From Staphylococcus pettenkoferi (lineage in GTDB: Bacteria > Bacillota > Bacilli > Staphylococcales > Staphylococcaceae), in assembly GCF_026659735.1 (NCBI RefSeq), contig NZ_JANSKK010000018.1:1-47852 (forward strand): DNA of 47,852 nucleotides. Reading direction: 5' to 3'. This document shows, piece after piece, positions 46,923-47,852 of this stretch. Position 1 is the stretch's first letter, and each line of letters opens with the position of its first letter. The translations under genes and the position numbers were made by a program. The notes beneath the pieces were generated by a model that did not search any database, was not told the origin of the DNA, and worked only from the letters and a program-made list of their open reading frames with translations.

Positions 46923-47171
46923 TTAAAAATAAATAAACGATGAAGCACTATTTAAAATCATAGTACTAACCACAGTGCTTATAATAGAGAAAATAATTGC
47001 AGCTACAATAATTATTATACCGTGTTTTGTTCTGCCTTTAGCTATTACTAAAGCTCCAAAAACAATACCAAGAATACCAAAAATAATTAGTGCTACGAAT
47101 AAAGCTATAACACTAAAAACCCATCCTAGAATAATAAACACTTTTAAACTTGTATCATTTTTTTCTTCCAC
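46923..47171 (-). CDS. Small membrane protein B of a tandem paralogous pair
   Basis: An 82-residue protein with the same plan as its neighbour: polar start MEEKNDTSLKVFIILGW, hydrophobic segments and the shared IVFGALVIAKGRTKHGI. It starts at a GTG, with AAAGG 11 nt upstream. It has its own promoter (47204-47232, the same TTTACT -35 as its paralogue) and terminator. This points to duplication of the whole promoter-gene-terminator unit. Function unknown. Confidence 0.72.
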   Translation of the reverse strand: MEEKNDTSLKVFIILGWVFSVIALFVALIIFGILGIVFGALVIAKGRTKHGIIIIVAAIIFSIISTVVSTMILNSASSFIYF

Positions 47172-47203
47172 GATGAAATTTTCCTTTTTCTTTTTCTATA
47201 CTT

Positions 47204-47232
47204 AATGTATCTTACTTTTATAAAAAAGTAAA
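47204..47232 (-). promoter_or_regulatory. Promoter of small membrane protein B
   Basis: The -35 TTTACT (47227-47232), a 17-nt spacer and -10 TACATT (47204-47209). Confidence 0.55.
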
Positions 47233-47333
47233 CGGTTGACAAATTATAAATATTCATAATCTGAGTATAAAAATTTATAATTTATTTTTACTTCGAATAG
47301 ATTTTATTGTATAAGTTAAGCTCCTTCCGCGCC

Positions 47334-47360
47334 TAAAAAAAGAACCCTTACGGGTTCGAT
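47334..47360 (-). terminator. rRNA operon terminator, copy 1
   Basis: Hairpin GAACCC/GGGTTC with a GTAA loop and seven T on the minus strand, directly after the 5S fragment. Confidence 0.85.
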
Positions 47361-47362
47361 TT

Positions 47363-47420
47363 GCCTGGCAACGTCCTACTCTTGCGGAACGTAAGTCTGC
47401 TACCATCGGCGCTAAGAAGC
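47363..47420 (-). pseudogene. 5S rRNA fragment (3' half only)
   Basis: About 58 nt matching the 3' part of the complete 5S, with one substitution and one missing base in AAGTCCGACTACC. The match stops around 47415-47420 and the 5' half is absent. It cannot fold as 5S. It is a remnant of a duplicated operon end. Confidence 0.85.
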
Positions 47421-47598
47421 TCTCTCTTCTCGTAAATGGAGGTCATTATCTTTCTCAACTGCGCTCTTTCCTTACTCACTTACCTCGAGTAAGCTCGTCA
47501 CGTCTTTCGCTTGTTTCGTCGATAAAGCATAACTTCACACTTTAGTGTGTTAGTTATACTTATGCAATTGCTACTGCAATTGTATTCCTTTACTTTTA

Positions 47599-47730
47599 CT
47601 TCGAATAGATCTTTTGAAAGAAGTTAAGCTCCTTTCTAGGATATAAAAAAAGAACCCTTTCGGGTTCGGTTTGCCTGGCAACGTCCTACTCTTGCGGAAC
47701 GTAAGTCCGACTACCATCGGCGCTAAGGAG
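47599..47730 (-). repeat. Repeat copy 2 of the 5S-terminator unit (intact)
   Basis: The counterpart of 47291-47420. Here the terminator is followed by a complete 5S. Confidence 0.75.
47645..47670 (-). terminator. rRNA operon terminator, copy 2
   Basis: Hairpin GAACCC/GGGTTC with a GAAA tetraloop and seven T on the minus strand, just after the complete 5S. Confidence 0.88.
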
Positions 47731-47787
47731 CTTAACTTCTGTGTTCGGCATGGGAACAGGTGTGACCTCCTTGCCATCGTCACCAGA
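47673..47787 (-). rRNA. rrf: 5S rRNA of the upstream rRNA operon
   Basis: A complete 115-nt 5S. It is preceded on the minus strand by a 65-nt spacer with ACTATCTAGTTTTGAATG, a phrase usual in staphylococcal rRNA spacers, so a 23S gene should lie just past the window end. Confidence 0.96.
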
Positions 47788-47852
47788 CAATGGAATGTAT
47801 TACACATTCAAAACTAGATAGTAAGTATTCAACCAAGTCAAAACTTGAAAAA
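47788..47852 (-). other. 23S-5S spacer
   Basis: A 65-nt AT-rich spacer that runs off the window towards an expected 23S gene. It has the inverted pair GAATGTGTAATACATTC just before 5S, a plausible processing stem. Confidence 0.65.

Larger units (their letters stand above)
47291..47420 (-). repeat. Repeat copy 1 of the 5S-terminator unit (degenerate)
   Basis: Parallels 47599-47730 at an offset of 308-310 bp: CTTCGAATAGAT, AAGTTAAGCTCCTT, the hairpin terminator and the 5S 3' half all recur in order. The space between the copies (about 47421-47590) is unmatched. Confidence 0.75.

Noticed and set aside
47235..47270. Plus-strand TTGACA with AT-rich downstream sequence
   Set aside because: The best -10 (TAATCT) has a 15-nt spacer and no gene follows on that strand; only an antisense 5S fragment.

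Overview
This is a Staphylococcus chromosome segment lying between two rRNA operons. The assignment rests on protein similarity recalled from Staphylococcus (for example lysyl- and methionyl-tRNA synthetases, thymidylate kinase, dihydropteroate synthase, PurR, RicT and YabA) and on gene order. The order speA-like decarboxylase-tmk-darA-holB-ricT-yabA-trmN6-rsmI-metG-tatD-rnmV-ksgA-veg-ispE-purR-ridA-spoVG-glmU-prs-rplY-pth-mfd-mazG-rqcP-divIC-tilS-hpt-ftsH-hslO-cysK-folPBK-lysS-5S-tRNAs is the classic origin-proximal Bacillales order as seen in staphylococci. The DNA looks richer in G+C than S. aureus; I cannot name the species.

Layout, all on the minus strand unless stated. Positions 1-960 hold the leader of an rRNA operon (its 16S gene lies just outside), eight tRNA genes (Ala, Pro, Arg, Leu, Gly, Lys, Thr, Val) and a 5S gene with no 23S in front of it but with two promoters of its own. 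Then comes a gene-free, very G-poor stretch up to the lysS terminator. 1.9-12.7 kb carries lysS, the folate genes, cysK, hslO, ftsH, hpt, tilS and an S1-domain gene. 12.9-20.3 kb is a tightly overlapping cluster pth-mfd-flippase-mazG-rqcP-divIC. 20.5-24.8 kb is a complete dltXABCD operon for D-alanylation of teichoic acids, with its own promoter and terminator, sitting between rplY and pth. 25.3-31.9 kb holds rplY, prs, glmU, spoVG, ridA, purR and ispE. The only plus-strand protein gene supported in the window is a 55-residue membrane microprotein at 29094-29261. 32.3-43.9 kb runs from veg back to the decarboxylase/tmk operon. 44.0-47.2 kb is a small accessory tract: a PTS-IIC-like membrane protein, an NmrA-type oxidoreductase and two tandem paralogous small membrane proteins. 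The window ends with a 5S pseudogene fragment, a full 5S gene and the spacer towards 23S of the next rRNA operon.

Most genes are housekeeping: translation (tRNAs, lysS, metG, tilS, ksgA, rsmI, rnmV, pth, rqcP, rplY), nucleotide and folate metabolism (tmk, prs, hpt, purR, fol), envelope (glmU, dlt, flippase, divIC), repair (mfd) and signalling (darA, spoVG, ricT). I see no CRISPR array, phage, transposase or integrase. The most notable items are the dlt operon's position, two microproteins (DltX and the plus-strand 55-mer), a structured leader before rplY, a compound hairpin between darA and holB, the duplicated 5S unit, and a compensatory base-pair change between the two complete 5S copies. 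I did not find a clearly novel multi-gene system.
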